Below are positions 35,390 to 47,407 of a stretch of 64,000 bases of DNA, piece by piece. The notes beneath the pieces were generated by a model. That model was not told the DNA's origin, did no database searches, and saw nothing but the letters and a program-made list of their open reading frames with translations. This stretch comes from Talinum fruticosum (taxonomy: Eukaryota; Streptophyta; Magnoliopsida; Caryophyllales; Talinaceae), in NCBI GenBank assembly GCA_021018815.1, contig JAITYX010000066.1, forward strand, positions 372,001 through 436,000, in the 5' to 3' direction. Every line of letters begins with the position of its first letter. The first letter of the stretch is position 1. The position numbers and the translations under genes are program-made.

Positions 35390-36619
35390 ATGTCTATGGT
35401 ATTTGATCTTGTGCTCATATATAATGAAAGGAGGTTAGTGCTTGGGAAAAGGGATGTTGATTACTTTCAATTGATTGATTTATTAAGGTATGTGATTTGG
35501 TTTTTATCCAAACCCGAGGTTCAGCGTACCCCACAATTCATTGAAATTCGGTCATACCCTCCTCAAAACCCTAGGCAAAGGTGGCCTATACATGATGATG
35601 AGTCCCTGTTAAGAATGTGTGATAGATGGATGGGGAAGAAAGAAATTACTCTTTAGACAAAGGAGAAGAAAAAGGCCACTAAAATTCATGAGATAGTATT
35701 GGGACTTGATGGGGATAACAACAAGGCGGATGAAAAGGAATATGATGTTCCATATGCTCGTGATGGGGATAAGAATGAGGGAAATGATGATGGCATAGCT
35801 GACAATTTTGATTCTCCTTTCTTGCCTCAATTGATGCTTCAATCATAGATAATGGTCCCTTATTGTCTCTTGGAAATGCCAAAAGTCCCACAAATGAAGC
35901 CAAGAGCTCTCTTATTTATAAAGACAAAGGGAAGGGTATTTTAATTGAAGCTTGTGTCCGATATTGATTCTTTGATGTTGGCCTTAGGTGATTCTAATTG
36001 TGAAGGTTCTAATTTTAGAGAGGGTGAAGAGAATAAGGGTAGTAATGACAGTGATGTTTCTATGGGAGAAGATGATGAAGTGTTTGATGAGATGAGTTAT
36101 GAGGATGCTAATGATGCCACAATAAAAATATACCAAGGAAAATGGTTGGAATTTGAGGCAAATGGTGAAATCAAGATTGAAGAGTGGGATATGTTTTTAG
36201 ATAAGTAGTCATTCCTTGAGGTGTTTAGAGATTACATGGTACAAGAAGGATTTTTTTGTGAGGTTCATTAGAAATGATAATAGCAAATACACGTAATGTT
36301 GTAAGGACGAAAACTATAAGTATAGAATACATGCATCCCCACTCCCCGATGGAACCACATTTGCAAGTGAGACAATTAGGGGCAGAATACACAAACATTC
36401 CAAATTATTAGACAACCCTACAAAAATTCTCAGTGGATAGCAAAGCACTTATTTGATGAGGTTAGAGTTGAACCAAAAATCAAAATCATAGCTCGGGGAG
36501 ATTCTGTTGAGAAAATATGGCTTAGTGAAGGAGAAGCACACAATTAGGAGGGAAAAGAACATGATTTTACATCAAATTGAAGATAGAGTTGATGCTGGCT
36601 ATGAGCTGTTAATGAAGAA
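35390..36619 (+). pseudogene. MULE transposase, N-terminal part
   Basis: The ATG at 35390 starts MSMVFDLVLIYNERRLVLGK, followed by an acidic region (DSDVSMGEDDEVFDEMSYED, 36040-36110). A MuDR-type DNA-binding domain comes next, with FRDYMVQEGFF (36215-36255), YKYRIHASPLPDGTTF (36318-36365) and SQWIAKHLFDEVRVEPKIKI (36430-36485). HTIRREKNMILHQIEDRVDAGYELLMKNE ends exactly at the Sirevirus insertion point. Several frame changes exist. With the piece at 47408 it forms one transposase that would cut and paste the MULE. Confidence 0.78.
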
Positions 36620-38189
36620 TGAAGACTCGTACACTCGCTCAATATCTTTCCGAGTCATGCAAAAGGAATCGGTATACCGATGTTATTCATGTAGAGTTTT
36701 GATTCCAAGGCATTCTCTCTGTCTTAGAAACTTACTTGAGTAAAATAGTATTTTCTCTAAGTGATTTGGCCCTCACTTATCTCTTTTATCGCTTTCAGCT
36801 AGCGACTCGTAAAACCGGATCTTTATTCCGAGTCCACTCTCACTCGATTAATCGCATTTCGAATATAACAAGATTCCGCCGTTTCTCACTCGTAATCCGA
36901 CTTATGGTTATCTATTCTATTGTTTGCATAGTCGTATTCGTAGTTCTTCTCATGCTTAGTCTATATCAAGTTTTTCCCACTCGATATTCGTTATAGAACT
37001 TGATCCTTTGCTTAAGACTAAGTCATATGGAATTCCGAGTATCATGGATATTAGACTCGTAAAATTCCATTTCTTTTCCGACTCGTATAATCAATTGCGT
37101 ATTTTCCATAACTATTCTATTATCTCGTGTCTAACCTTGGACCAAAGTATTTTATACTTTGAGAACCAAAGTGGTTTTACTTTGGTAGGTTATCCAATCG
37201 AGGATATCTTTTCAAACTACAAAAGTAGCCGGCTTGAGAACGTCAAATCACAAGCAGATATGGCTTTTCAACTTCCCCGCTTTAGTCCCGTAAGATTGTG
37301 TCGAAGCCGTCCGCTTCCATATCCGGAAAACTGAACGCCAAGCCTAACGGTGGTTTCCATCTCATTTTTCAAGACACAACCGATGGTTTTGGGACTTCCA
37401 AGAGAGTTAAACCGTTGTCCAACGTCCATATTTCAACGGATACTTTCTGAGTGACTCGTAAAGTCTTTCACAACGGTCACAGAGGACTCTCGGTCAGCGA
37501 GATGAAGATAACGGCTACTCGCTTGGTCATCTATAAAAGAAGCCACTTCACAAGACTTGAAGGTTGCCGAATATATTGTCTATACACTTACTTGATCAAA
37601 GTTATTGTATTTACTTCAATCTTCAACTTACAACTCCCACTCGTAATTCATTACTTTCGAGTTGTAAGGTCTTGTACTTAGTTACAAACTCTTCTTACAT
37701 TCTTTGTAAGGTCCCTTGACTAAGCCGTAAAGGTTAACTCAACTTAGTTGTACCTAGCTGTAAGGGTTATCTCAACTAGGAAGTACTAGATCGGATAAGG
37801 GAACTTCGAGTCTAGGAAAACTTGTATTGAGTTATCTAAGGGAGCAACTCGGGTTCTCGTCAAGTTCACGGTATTTTGTGGACTCAAAATAGTGGATTTG
37901 ACTTCATGTCCGGATTGACACGGGCCGTGGTTTTCTCGCCCCAGGAGGGTTTCCACGTAAAATCTCTCGTGTTCATTTTCTCGAGTTTATTCTAGACTCG
38001 CATGCCTTTACCGCTTCTTGCTTCTTCTCGGTTCATTGCTTTCGAGTCCAATCTTTTCGACCTCGTTCTTAGACTCGTAATCTGTCTTTCGCTCTCTTCG
38101 TGTAAAAGTGTGTATTTTCAGGAACAATTTTCTATCACCCTATTCATCCCCCTCTAGGGTGAATCGGACTCTCCCCGAGCAAACCTTCA
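36620..38189 (+). repeat. 5' LTR of element E (1570 bp)
   Basis: It begins TGAAGACTCGTACAC and ends CCTTCA. The hairpin AAAGTATTTTATACTTT is near 37144-37160. Roughly twenty ACTCG or CGAGT pentamers are present by eye, many more than chance would give. The CCCCCTCTAGGGTGAATCGG block lies near the 3' end. Confidence 0.95.
37531..37540 (+). promoter_or_regulatory. TATA box of the element E 5' LTR
   Basis: CTATAAAAGA followed by AGCCACTTCACAAGACTT is conserved at the same LTR position in every copy. This is the likely core promoter for the genomic RNA, with R starting some 25-30 bp downstream. Confidence 0.7.
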
Positions 38190-38191
38190 AT

Positions 38192-38203
38192 TGGTATCGA
38201 GCC
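38192..38203 (+). promoter_or_regulatory. Primer binding site of element E
   Basis: TGGTATCGAGCC starts two bases after the LTR. It matches the initiator methionine tRNA 3' end with one base missing. Confidence 0.88.
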
Positions 38204-38247
38204 TAGCCTTTCGTAAAGGATCTAACAGTCCAAAGGTTTAAAGATCG

Positions 38248-40000
38248 ATGGCTCGTAACACCGGAGAGTTCGACGAAGGTAGATCTTCCAACAGGCCACC
38301 AAAATTCAAAGGTTCAAACTTCGGTCACTGGAAGAAGCTTATGGAATTTTTCCTTATGGATCACGATGAAGAAGTATGGGAAATCATACAACAAGGAAAC
38401 TACATTCCAACAAAGACAGATGAATTCGTAATCCTTCCCAAGATAAAGGCCGAGTTCACGCCAGCAGGCGGAGAAGTTCGTAAAGAACTTCAAAGCCATG
38501 AACATCCTCATGTGCGCCATAAGCTCGAAGAATATAATCGAGTCTCGCCTCGTGACTCTGCTAAATAGGTGTGGGACACTCTAGTCAACACCTACGAAGG
38601 TACAAGTCGGTGAGATAAGCGAAGATCGGCCAAGTATGTTCACAAATATGAGCTTTTCAAAATGGAGCCGTAAGAGAACATTACTCGGATGTTCATACGC
38701 TTCACCGAGATCACCAACAATCTCAAATCTCTGGGAAAGAAAATCTCCCATGAAGAAATGTGTCGAAAAATTCTCGAAGTCTACCCAAGAGACGATGGGG
38801 TCCTAAGGTGACTCGCCATAGAAGAGGCTCGTAACCTCTCACACTTGAAACCGCACGAGCTCATCTGAAAGCTTCGACTCATGAGATACACTTGGAAGAA
38901 GAAGATGCCGAGGGTACTTCCAAAAGGAACATTGCGCTTAAAGGCTCGTAATCCAAAGAAGCAATTCCGAGCTCCTCCGAATCGAAGATGATCCCATGGC
39001 ACTCATTGCAAGAGGCTTCAAGAAAATGATGAAGCATAAAAGATGGGACAAAAGATCAAAAGAAGAATTCTACAAGAAAGACAAGAAAGATAGAAAAGGT
39101 AAGTTTTCTTCTCCTTCAAAGTTATCTTTGTCTAAGAATTCCGGATGTTTTGAATGTGGCAGCAAAGACCACATAGTTAAGGACTCGTCCAAAACGGAAA
39201 AGGGACAGAAAGAAGAAAAAGCCATGATGGCAACATGGAGTGATGAGGACTCATCGAAGATGACGAGGATTCGGATGACTCAAAGTGTCCGATGGCAATC
39301 ACCGACTCGGAAGCCGAAAAGAGTCGACTCGCATACGTACTCGGATAATGAGGAAACCGATCCTCAAGAGGTAATAAACTACTTCCTAAAATTCTCCAAA
39401 GTTGATTTAGCTAAATACATTTTTACTTTGGAAGAAAAGTCCAATTCTGATTCTTCTCATTTCAAAGAACAACTTGAGTCAATCTCGTCCGAGAACATTT
39501 CTTTGAAAAACGAATTAGAAAAACCGAGACTCACACTCGGAGAACTCAAGACAAGTGCTCAAACTAATGAGACCGAGTCCGAGTTACTCAGAAAGAAAAT
39601 AAGCAACCGAAACGTAAGCTCACCGAGTCTCAAGATCTGGTTTTAAAGTTTACTCAAGGTCGAAGAACCTTGATATGCTCTTAGGATCACAATGTGTCTC
39701 TTTTAGAAAAGAAGGTCTTGGTTTCAACAAAGAGGAAGAATCTAATTCTTACTCAGAATTGTTCAAAAAGGATTCCGTAACCGTTAAGTTCAAAAAGGCC
39801 GAGCATGGTCCCATTCACAAGAATGAAAGGAGGACTAAACCTGCATCGATTTACAAAAAGAAACCATTTTCTTCTGTTTCAAAAGGAAAGGTTTTTAAAA
39901 GGAAAGAGACACGGACTCGCCTTCTGAGAAGGAGACTCGTAATCACACTAAACCCAAAGTCATTCAAATCTGGGTTCCGAAGCACCTTCTTCCTCGTAAA
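38248..40000 (+). pseudogene. gag of element E
   Basis: The ATG at 38248 begins MARNTGEFDEGRSSNRPPKF. HWKKLMEFFLMDHDEEVWEIIQQGNY follows, typical of the Sirevirus gag N-terminal domain. A stop at 38566 (TAG in DSAK*VWD) breaks it. The segment 38996-39646 is one 216-codon ORF with ALIARGFKKMMKHKRWDKR, a basic patch, and the zinc knuckle CFECGSKDHIVKDSS with Ser for the last Cys. A long coiled-coil-like stretch (SENISLKNELEKPR, TNETESELL) follows, then the basic region HKNERRTKPASIYKKKPF (39810-39900). The product would be the particle protein. Confidence 0.82.
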
Positions 40001-43000
40001 AGAACTACAAGAAGGAATGTTATTGGGTTCGTTAGAGGAAGTGAGAAGGGTTAGATTCTCTCTGCTTTGCAGGTCTCTCGTAAAAGATCAAAGGACACCG
40101 GTACCTGGACAGCGGATGTTCTCGACACATGTCAGGTGACCAAGGACTCTTTTCCGAGCCGGAGTCATATAAGGGAGGAAAGGTGACTTTTGGTGATGAC
40201 AAAGAAAGGCAAGATAGTGGGCATTGGGAAGATTGGTAATGAAAACAATCCGGTGAGCCTAGTCTACCTTGTCAAAGGACTAAAGTACAACCTACTTAGC
40301 ATCTCCCAGCTATGTGACAAAGGTCAAGAGGTAAGATTCACTCGATCCAAGTGCTACATCACGGATGAGACCACCAAAGAGATAAAGCTCTCGGTAAGAG
40401 ATCGGTAATACCTACATCATCCCTCTTTCCGACCCAAGTCAAAACTTATCCTCGTTTAAAAGCATCTCTTCAAGATGATTCTTGGACTTGGCATCGTAGA
40501 TTAGGTCATATTAGCATGCATACTATCAAAAAGCTTGCATCTCATCATCTCGGTTAGAGGATTACCTAACCGTGCGTTTGAGAAGGATAAAATATGTGAA
40601 GCATGCACCGTAGGGAAACAAGTCGATCTTCATTCAAATCTCTCAAGACAGCTTCCACATCCAACGTGCTTGAATTACTGCATATGGGCCTATGTGGTGA
40701 AATTCCCGTGAAGAGTCTCGGAGGTAAATCTTACATACTTGTTATCATTGATGATTTTTCAAGATTTACCTGGGTGTGTTTTCTCAAGCATAAGAATGAA
40801 GCCTTCAAGGAGTTCAGCAAGCTCGTAGAAAGATTCAAGTGGAGTCCTGCACTCGGATTCAAAAGATTCGAACCGACCATGGAAGGGAGTTCGATTACTC
40901 GTAATTCTCGTAGTTTTGTGACAAGAATGGAATTTCTCACAAGTTCTCAGCACCTGTAACTCCTCAGCAGAATCGAGTAGTTGAGAGAAAGAACAGAACC
41001 CTTGAAGAAATAGCAAGGACGATGATGATTGAACACAACATGCCTTACTATTTCTCGGCAGAGGCAAGTAAACACAGCCTAACTACACTCTCAATCGATG
41101 CCTCATCGGACCCATTCTCGAAGAAAACACCTTATGAGCTCTACAAAGGGAGGAAGCCAAATATTTCCTATTTCGCATCTTTCTGATGTAAGTGCTTTGT
41201 CCACAACAATGGTAAGGATCATCTCGACCAAGTTTGATGCTCGGTCGACGAAGGTATTTTTCTAGGTTACTCCTCTCATAGCAAAGCTTACCGTATCTTC
41301 AACAAGCGAACTAACAAAGTGGAAGAAAGTATCCACGTAGTGTTTGATGAGCTTGAACAGAGAAACCAAGTGAGTCTTCATACTCATAACCGAAGCTCGT
41401 AAAGGATGATGACGAAGATGAGCTTACAAAGACTCGAAGGAGACTACTCGTAACGAGGAAGCTCGTAATGAGACAGCTCAAGAGCTCGCTCGTAACGAGC
41501 AAGTCAATGAAGACGATCACTCGTAACAAGCTTCGAAGATCAAGCGATTCAGCCCACAAACCCGGTGAATCAAAGAACTGGTAAAGCATTCAAATTTACT
41601 TCCAGTCATCCCCAAGAAAACATCATTTCGATATCAACAGTGGGGTAAGAACTCGTTCTTCTCTTCATAATCTATGTGCATTCACCGCATTCATTTCATT
41701 AATCGAACCCAAAAATGCACTAGAAGCCCTTAATGAACCCGAATGGGTAGAGGCCATGCAAGAAGAACTGAATCAATTTGAAAGAAACCAAGTCCGGACT
41801 CGACCAACCGACCTTCCGACCACCCAGCTATAGGAACCAAATGGATTTTCAAGAACAAATTGGATGAGGGTGGGGTAGTAGTCGAAACAAGGCTAGACTT
41901 GTAGCTCAAGGTTACAATCAAGAAGAAGGAATTGATTGTGGGGAAACCTTTGCACCAAGTAGCTAGAATATAAGCCATTAGAATATCGTTAGCATTTTAA
42001 TCCCGCATGCATATTAAATTATATCAAATGGATGTTAAGTGTGCCTTTCTCAATGGTTTTATTGAAGAAGAAGTTTATGTCGAGCAGCCTCCTAGTTTTG
42101 AAAACTCGAATTTCCAAATCACGTTTTCAAACTTCAAAAGGCTCTCTATGGTCTTAAGCAAGCCCCTAGAGCTTGGTATGAAAGACTCGAGCAGCCTTCC
42201 TGGTTCAAAATGATTTCAAAAGAGGTCAGATCGACAAGACTCTATTCATAAAGACCAAAGGGAAAGACTTTCTCATTGTACAAATATATGTTGATGATAT
42301 TATTTTCGGTGCTACTAATGAATTTCTGTGCCGAGAATTTTCTAAGTCGATGAGTCAAGAGTTCCAAATGAGTATGATGGGAGAACTCAACTTCTTCCTT
42401 GGGTTGCAATCAAACAAGACAAAGATGGAATCTTTGTTCATCAATCAAAATACACCAAGGAACCGCCGAAGAAATATAAACTTCAAGATGCAAAGCACGC
42501 ATCGACCCCTATGAGCAAGCAGAGATAAAGCTCGACTCGGATGAGAAAGGTAAAGCAAGAGATCGAAACTCTATCGAGGTATGATTGGATCACTGCTATA
42601 TCTTACTTCAAGCAAGCCGTATATAATGTTTAGCGTTTGCTTATGCGCACGATTTCAAGCTAATCCAAAAGAATCACATCTCACTGCGGTGAAGAGAATA
42701 TTCGGATATCTTGCAGTGCACTCGTAATCTAGGACTATGGTATTCCGTAAACTCGTAACCGACTCGACCGGATACTCGGATGCGTACTACGCAAGATACA
42801 AGGTTGATCGAAAGAGCACATCCGGAGCTTGCCAATTTCTGGGTCAATCCCTAATATCTCGGCACTCGAAGAAACAAAACTCAGTAGCTCTATCAACCGC
42901 GGAAGCCGAATACATTGTCGCTGGAGCGTGCCGCGCTCGCATCCTTTGGATAAAACAACACTTGAAGGATCTTGGACTTTATCTCAACTCGGCTCCAATC

Positions 43001-43227
43001 AAGTGTGACAATCAAAGCGCAACCGCATCACTGAGAATCCCGTCCAAAGACTCAAAAACAAAGTATATTGAGGTCGGTATCACTTCTTATGCGATCATTC
43101 GTAAAACGGTGATATTGCACTTGAGTTCATTTCTACTAATCTTCAATTAGCCGATACCTTTACTAAGCCTCTTGGTGAGGATCAGTTTTGTTTTATTCTG
43201 AATGAACTTGGTATGTTAAATGCTTAA
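40001..43227 (+). pseudogene. Ty1/copia pol of element E
   Basis: The protease box YLDSGCSRHMSGDQG has its catalytic DSG at 40108-40116, followed by GKIVGIGKIGNENNPVSLVYL and the LLSISQLCDKG block. The integrase HHCC region is at 40480-40620. In the core the first catalytic D is changed to G (HMGLCGEI, 40684-40690); the second D is at 40875-40877 and the E at 40983-40985. EPKNALEALNEPEWVEAMQEEL starts the RT (41710-41770). The RT active site YVDD is at 42287-42298. RNase H shows YKVDRKSTSGACQFLGQSL, TAEAEYIVAG and KCDNQSA, and reading ends at 43225-43227. Several frameshifts remain. Confidence 0.87.
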
Positions 43228-43850
43228 TTATGTGTTACTTTTGTTGCATAATTTCGTGCTATATGTTTTCACTATTAATAACGATTAGTTCAGCTTGATT
43301 CAGTGATACTCGGACTCGATAGTTATTTCGTGTTTCGAGTCACTCGTAAACCTTTCTCGAGTCAAACTTAGACGTAGAAAAACTTAGACATCAAATTGTC
43401 TCGAAGCTATCTCTAGAACAAGGGAGAGTTTCGGATTATTTTTTAAAATCTTTTTCTCGAGCGCCGTGATCGGATCTTAGCCGTGGAATTCAAACCGCTA
43501 GTATCTCAATCGTTGAAGAAGAACCGTCACACCGGCATTAATGACCGATGGACAGCCGAGTCGAACGGAGTTACTTAACGGATAGTGAACGGGCGCGCTT
43601 ATTCTCTATAAATAACGACTATCCATCTTCATCTCGATATTCTAAAACTCCTTCCCTCTCAAACGAAAATCTTCTCGCGGAAGCTCTCTACGTGAACAAG
43701 TGTTCCCGATCGTCCGCAAACATCGAAGAAGCTCTCTCTCACTCTCTCGTAAGTTTCGACCGCTCTCATTTTTTTCTTCTACCATTTTCGTTATCTTCTC
43801 TTCTACACCTCCTTCTCTTTCTCTTTCGAAAAGTTTCATCTTTTCTCACC
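43228..43850 (+). other. Spacer between pol and third ORF, element E
   Basis: Shared with C and D: TCTCGAGCGCCGTGATCGG near 43452-43470, ACCGTCACACCGG near 43523, and a TATA-like CTCTATAAATAACG near 43604. It may carry a promoter or splice signal for the third ORF. Confidence 0.5.
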
Positions 43851-45430
43851 ATGCCTAAAAGAGGAAACCATCCCAACTTTCAGTGTTTCTTCATCTTCCA
43901 AAAAGCCCCGCACCAATAAGCAAGAAAGCTCAACCCCCACTAAACCCATTGTCACCCAAGACCTTGCGCCTGGACGACAAGTTCTTCCCAACAACCAAAT
44001 TCTCCCGGTTGTCCAACATCCAAACCACCGGAGTCTACCATTCTTGTGTTTCAGCGAGTTCATTTATCCCGAACTCGTCTCTCGAGTTTTATACTCATCT
44101 CTCCCACTCCGAAAATGTTCTAACCTCTCGGGTTCGTAACATTACTGTTCGTATCAACACCTCCCTCCTTCACCGACTCGTTCAAAGTTTCTTCTCTCTT
44201 CTTGAACAAGTAACCCTATTCCCTTCACTCGAAGTCGCCGACGACTTCTTTGAAAAGTATGCTAAAGAATTCCCTGGGTCCAGAAAGAACTTCTCCGTGA
44301 CTCGCTTGAAGTCGAAGCCGTGCTTCGTGTTTTCTGCCGATGAGAACCTTCTTCTCATAGCATTCCAGCAAGGAGAACCCCAACTCCAAGCATCTCAAAG
44401 CCCTCTTCGATATCCCGGAGGGATACGAAGTCGACCTCTTCCCCTCCATCATTGGAGCGTATGGCCGCCGTGCCAGCTCAACTCCAAACCAAGAAGAACA
44501 CCTCCCTTCCTTTCGGTGCTCTTCTCACCCTTGTCTTCAAACAATTTCAAGTTCCTCTTCCCTCTAACCCTAACGCGGTGTCCGAGGCGGCCATTGTGGT
44601 AGGCAAGAAGGAACTCCGTGGGTACGGATACCGGAAACTAACCCCGGTGTCCGGGTTCACAACTCGGAGCCGAGGCCTCCTTCTCCACCTCGCACTCGAA
44701 ATCAACCCCTCTCCCTCTTCCCTCTTCACCTGGTGGTGCCTCCACCTCAGGTGCTTCCAGATCTCTCTCTCGCCCTCTTGTCCCCTGTTTTCATGGACAA
44801 GATCAGCCTCGTGTCTTCCGAACTCGAGACATGCTCGTGGCTTTCAAATCTGTTCTTCGTGGTCCGACCATCAACCAAAAGACCAGCCAGCCCCAAATCC
44901 GAGAGCAGCAGTCTCTCATTCTTGAGATGAGAGAGCTGGTTAAGGAGCGTATGGAGCTGGCCGAGCTCCTCGGAGAGAGACGGTCCAAGGCGGCTCAGAC
45001 CCGGATGACTCGGACGCGTCCGAGGCGTCTTCGAGCCCGAGCCCGACCTCCTCGGATAGCGAGGAAGCCGAGGAAGAAGAAGAAGAAGCCGCAGATGCAG
45101 TGCGGAGGATGCTCGAGGAACCCTGCAGGCCGAGGGTCAGCCCGCTCCCCAAGCTCAAATTGCTGAACTAAGCTCGCATGGCTAGCCCGAGTGGGTCGAT
45201 GATCTCGCTCCTCCAGCCGAGTCGCCCAGAGCAGCCCCTCCAGCCCTCGAGGTCCCAAGGGAAGAACCACTCGATCCACTCTCTCCGGGTCGCCCACTCG
45301 TAGCCGAGCCCCGAGAACTATTCCGGTTCTCCCTTCGCCGCGCTCAAGCACATCGTCAAGATCGTATCAGCGCCGGCGCACCTCCGCCTCCACTCGAAAT
45401 CCCTCCTCCCTAGTTGGAGCCATGCAATGA
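43851..45430 (+). pseudogene. env-like third ORF of element E
   Basis: MPKRGNHPNFQ starts at 43851. The next readable frame (43883-44602) is 239 codons and holds LRLDDKFFPTTKFSRLSNIQ, VLTSRVRNITVRINTSLLHR and LEVADDFFEKYAKEFPGSRK. FGALLTLVFKQFQVPLPSNP follows at 44510-44570. A helix reading INQKTSQPQIREQ..LILEMRELVKERMELAELL (44868-44975) looks like a coiled coil, and an acidic run follows in another frame. No confident membrane anchor is visible, so 'env-like' is a positional label. Frame breaks sit at CTCG-type sites. Confidence 0.62.
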
Positions 45431-45550
45431 GTCACAATTCTTCAGTGTCTCCAAAATTTCTTCTTTCAAATTTTCTTTTTGTCCGGACAACTTATGTGTA
45501 TTACTTGTACTTTTCTCCCTTCTTTTTGTTTCTTGTTTTTGCTGAAAGGC

Positions 45551-45562
45551 AAGGGGGAGAAA
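45551..45562 (+). promoter_or_regulatory. Internal polypurine tract, element E
   Basis: AAGGGGGAGAAA within GCTGAAAGGC context, about 275 bp before the 3' LTR, as in C and D. Confidence 0.72.
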
Positions 45563-45822
45563 TGTAGTCGAAACTCGGTTGTCTTGTTTAGGAGGAGTTT
45601 ATTCCCTTGAAATTTCTTTTTAATGAAGTGATGCATTTCATTATTAATTTCTGAGTTCTTTATTTTTCCGAGTTATTGTTAAAGCATACAGTATTTCATT
45701 TTGCTCGATATATTATATACCGCTCCGATTTACTCACTATGCCTTTCTCATAAGCGAACTACTTAGAATCAATCTATTTTCCTCTAACAAAGTTTCTGTT
45801 TAAGTATGGAATGCCTTTCATC

Positions 45823-45835
45823 AAAAAGGGGAGAT
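45823..45835 (+). promoter_or_regulatory. 3' polypurine tract of element E
   Basis: AAAAAGGGGAGAT immediately precedes the LTR TGAAG and is the least altered of the three copies. Confidence 0.82.
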
Positions 45836-47402
45836 TGAAGACTCGGACACTCGCTCAATATCTTTCCGAGTCATGCAAAAGGAATCGGTATACCGATGTT
45901 ATTCATGTAGAGTTTTGATTCCAAGGCATTCTCTCTATCTTAGAAACTTACTTGAGTAAAATAGTATTTTCTCTAAGTGATTCGGCCCTCACTTATCTCT
46001 TTTATCGCTTTCAGCTAGCGACTCGAAAACTGGATCTTTATTCCGAGTCGACTCTCACTCGGATTAATCGCATTTCGAATATACCAAGTATTCCGCCGTT
46101 TCTCACTCGTAATCCGACTTATGGTTATCTATTTTATTGTTTGCATAGTCGTATTCGTAGTTCTTCTCATGCTTAGTCTATATCAAGTTTTTCCCACTCG
46201 ATATTCGTTATAGAACTTTATCCTTTGCTTAAGACTAAGTCATATGGAATTCCGAGTATCATGGATATTAGACTCGTAAAATTCCATTTCTTTTCCGACT
46301 CGTATAATCAATTGCGTATTTTCCATAACTATTCTATTATCTCGTGTCTAACCTTGGACCAAAGTATTTTATACTTTGAGAACCAAAGTGGTTTTACTTT
46401 TGTAGGTTATCCAATCGAGGATATCTTTTCAAACTACAAAATTAGCAGGCTTGAGAACGTCAAATCACAAGCAGATATGGCTTTTCAACTTCCTCGCTTT
46501 AGTCCTGAAGATTGTGTCGAAGCCGTCTCGCTTCCATATCCGAAAACCGGAACGCTAAGCCTAACGGTGGTTTCCACCTCATTTTTCAAGACACAACCGA
46601 TGGTTTTGGGACTTCCAAGAGAGTTAAACCGTTGTCCAACGTCCATATTTCAACGGATACTTTCCGAGTGACTCGTAAGTCTTTCACAACGGTCACATAG
46701 GACTCTCGGTCGCAGATGAAGATAACGGCTACTCGCTTGGTAATCTATAAAAGAAGCCACTTCACAAGACTTGAAGGTTGCCGAATATATTGTCTATACA
46801 CTTACTTGATCAAAGTTATTGTATTTACTCTCAATCTTCAACTTACAACTCCCACTCTGTAATTCATTACTTTCGAGTTGTAAGGTCTTGTACTTAGTTA
46901 CAAACTCTTCTTACATTCTTTGTAAGGTCCCTTAACTAAGTCGTAAAGGTTAACTCAGCTTAGTTGTACCTAGCTATAAGGGTTATCTCAGCTAGGAAGT
47001 AGTAGATCGGATAAGGGAACTTCGAGTCTAGGAAAACTTGTATTGAGTTGTCTAAGTGAGCAACTCGGGTTCTCGTCAAGTTCACGGTATTTTGTGGACT
47101 CAAAATAGTGGATTTGACTTCGTGTCTGGATTGACACGGGCCGTGGTTTTCTGCCCCAGGAGGGTTTCCATGTAAAATCTCTCGTGTTCATTTTCCGAGT
47201 TTATTCTAGACTCGCACAGCCTTTATTGCTCTTGCTTCTTTTGGTTCATTGCTTTCGAGTCCAATCTTTTCGACCCCGTTGTTAGACTCGGAATCTGTCT
47301 TTGCCTCTCTTCTGTGTAAAAGTGTGTATTTTCAGGAAGAATTTTCTATCACCCTATTCACCCCCTCTAGGGTGAATCGGACTCTCCCCGAGCAAACCTT
47401 CA
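45836..47402 (+). repeat. 3' LTR of element E (1567 bp)
   Basis: TGAAGACTCGG to CCTTCA, followed by the TSD AAGAA. The TATA box CTATAAAAGA is at 46745-46754 and the hairpin near 46361-46377. Many of the differences from the 5' LTR are CTG/CAG versus CG-containing variants (for example at 46501, 46706, 46854 and 47151). Confidence 0.95.
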
Positions 47403-47407
47403 AAGAA

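Larger units (their letters stand above)
36620..47402 (+). mobile_element. Complete Sirevirus-type copia element E (10.8 kb), TSD AAGAA
   Basis: Two full LTRs (1570 and 1567 bp) bracket primer site, gag, pol, spacer, third ORF and polypurine tracts. AAGAA is present at 36615-36619 and 47403-47407. The MULE transposase reading continues across the removed insertion. The LTRs differ by a few per cent by eye, so the insertion is fairly recent. The ORFs carry stops, many of them in CTCG/CGTA contexts that may be sequence errors. It is the best-preserved element in the window. Confidence 0.95.
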
